The translations under genes were made by a program, and so were the position numbers. This document shows, piece by piece, positions 4,986 to 5,378 of a stretch of DNA of 5,378 nt (its first letter is position 1; each line of letters starts with the position of its first letter). Source of the DNA: an uncultured Ruminococcus sp. GTDB taxonomy: Bacteria > Bacillota_A > Clostridia > Oscillospirales > Acutalibacteraceae. The notes under the pieces were generated by a model. The model saw only the letters and a list, made by a program, of their open reading frames with translations. It made no database searches and had not been told where the DNA came from. Location: assembly GCA_902798605.1 (NCBI GenBank), contig CADBXH010000123.1:1-5378 (forward strand). The letters run 5' to 3'.

Positions 4986-5015
4986 TTGTTATCATTTTGT
5001 TATCAGCGTTGATAA
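4986..5015. repeat. Short direct and inverted repeats in the leader
   Basis: TTGTTATCA occurs at 4986-4994 and again at 4997-5005 with a 2-nt spacer. The second copy overlaps the inverted repeat TTATCA (5000-5005) / TGATAA (5010-5015). The group lies 40-70 nt after the predicted transcription start and could be a protein-binding site or RNA stem. Confidence 0.4.
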
Positions 5016-5060
5016 TAGCGAGAGGATTTAGCCGTGTTGGATAAACTTTTTTGTACGGCT

Positions 5061-5089
5061 ATTATACCGCATTTTAGCTTTGTTTTCAA
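5061..5089 (-). promoter_or_regulatory. Sigma-A promoter of the leader/tnpV-remnant transcript
   Basis: On the minus strand TTGAAA (5089-5084, five of six consensus bases) and TATAAT (5066-5061) are separated by 17 nt. It would start a transcript near 5054 that runs to the terminator at 4651, roughly 400 nt, with no intact gene of ordinary size inside. Confidence 0.75.
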
Positions 5090-5124
5090 TAGGATTAGTA
5101 TATTATTCGTATCTTTATTACTTG

Positions 5125-5378
5125 TTATTTAATTGATAAAACAGCGCAAATAATGACACATATAACTACTATTACAGCGGCAATTATACTGATTGATTTA
5201 GCAAATCTTCTTCCTCCCGGATTGTTTCTAATCTTAGCGAGCACACCTGTGGAAAAGAATATACCTGTAATCAATGCTCCAACAGCAAGACCAAAGCATG
5301 TATATTCTATACATTCAAGCAAAGGATTTATTTGCTCAAATTTTAGTCCGACAAACACCAATGCAGTTAAAAGTGAAA
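5125..5378 (-). CDS. Unrecognised small membrane protein, N-terminus outside window
   Basis: The reading frame is open to the right edge, giving at least 84 residues that end VICAVLSIK at the TAA at 5125. A TTG at 5361 could start a 78-residue version, but the upstream residues (SLLTALVFVGLKF) look like part of a membrane helix and no ribosome binding site is seen before the TTG, so a partial gene is preferred. Two further hydrophobic segments are clear: about CFGLAVGALITGIFF and SISIIAAVIVVICVIICAVL, separated by a basic loop (AKIRNNPGGRRFAKS). This suggests a two- or three-pass inner-membrane protein. I do not recognise a family. It runs in the same direction as the leader promoter that begins 36 nt downstream of its stop; no strong terminator lies between. 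Confidence 0.55.
   Translation of the reverse strand, partial: SLLTALVFVGLKFEQINPLLECIEYTCFGLAVGALITGIFFSTGVLAKIRNNPGGRRFAKSISIIAAVIVVICVIICAVLSIK

Larger units (their letters stand above)
4804..5060 (-). other. Transcribed leader without a full gene
   Basis: Between the promoter at 5061-5089 and the tnpV remnant there is no normal-sized gene. The predicted transcript contains AGCCGT (5030-5035) and ACGGCT (5055-5060) as a stem near its 5' end, TTATCA/TGATAA repeats, an 11-residue ORF with a ribosome binding site, a second 14-residue ORF (4919-4875, no clear ribosome binding site), and a hairpin with a U-rich tail. The layout resembles leaders of genes controlled by ribosome-mediated attenuation, but the controlled gene is absent. 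This interpretation is inferred. Confidence 0.4.

Noticed and set aside
4696..4995. A complete 99-residue gene
   Set aside because: Only the last 35 residues resemble a known protein (TnpV tail); the ATG lacks a ribosome binding site and the upstream residues pass through hairpin sequence.

Overview
The window looks like low-to-mid GC Firmicutes DNA, most likely from a gut Clostridia (Oscillospiraceae/Lachnospiraceae-like) genome. The grounds are AGGAG-type ribosome binding sites, consensus sigma-A promoters, Rho-independent terminators, a MobA/MobL-family relaxase, a Tn916-type integrase N-terminus and a TnpV remnant. This assignment is by gene style; no taxonomic marker is present.

Positions 1 to about 2925 are one side of a compact mobilizable element. 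From left to right it holds the first 32 codons of a tyrosine integrase (minus strand, running off the left edge), an XRE/cI-like repressor (minus), a divergent control region with two sigma-A promoters and four TTGCA operator half-sites, a small excisionase-like HTH protein (plus), a strongly structured 90-nt segment that is a candidate oriT, a MobA/MobL relaxase (plus) and a strong terminator. No type IV secretion, coupling-protein or cargo gene is visible, so such an element would need a helper for transfer. The repressor gene is the most striking item. An exact 61-bp tandem duplication (339-399 and 400-460) shifts its frame after residue 183 and adds 15 unrelated residues. Removing one copy restores a 224-residue ORF that ends at 213.

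Positions 2925-4663 are visibly more AT-rich and encode a two-gene minus-strand operon: a PadR-family regulator and, overlapping it by 8 bp, an alpha/beta hydrolase of the proline-iminopeptidase (S33) type with a complete catalytic triad. A perfect TTGACA-17-TATAAT promoter with a palindrome over the predicted transcription start precedes the PadR gene, suggesting autoregulation. Whether this operon is host DNA or element cargo cannot be decided because neither att site is visible.

Positions 4651-5124 form a relic: a sigma-A promoter, a leader with very short ORFs and a terminator-like hairpin, then only the last 35 codons of a TnpV-type protein, then a strong terminator. It resembles a leader whose downstream gene was deleted. 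The right edge (5125-5378) carries the C-terminal part of an unrecognised small membrane protein.
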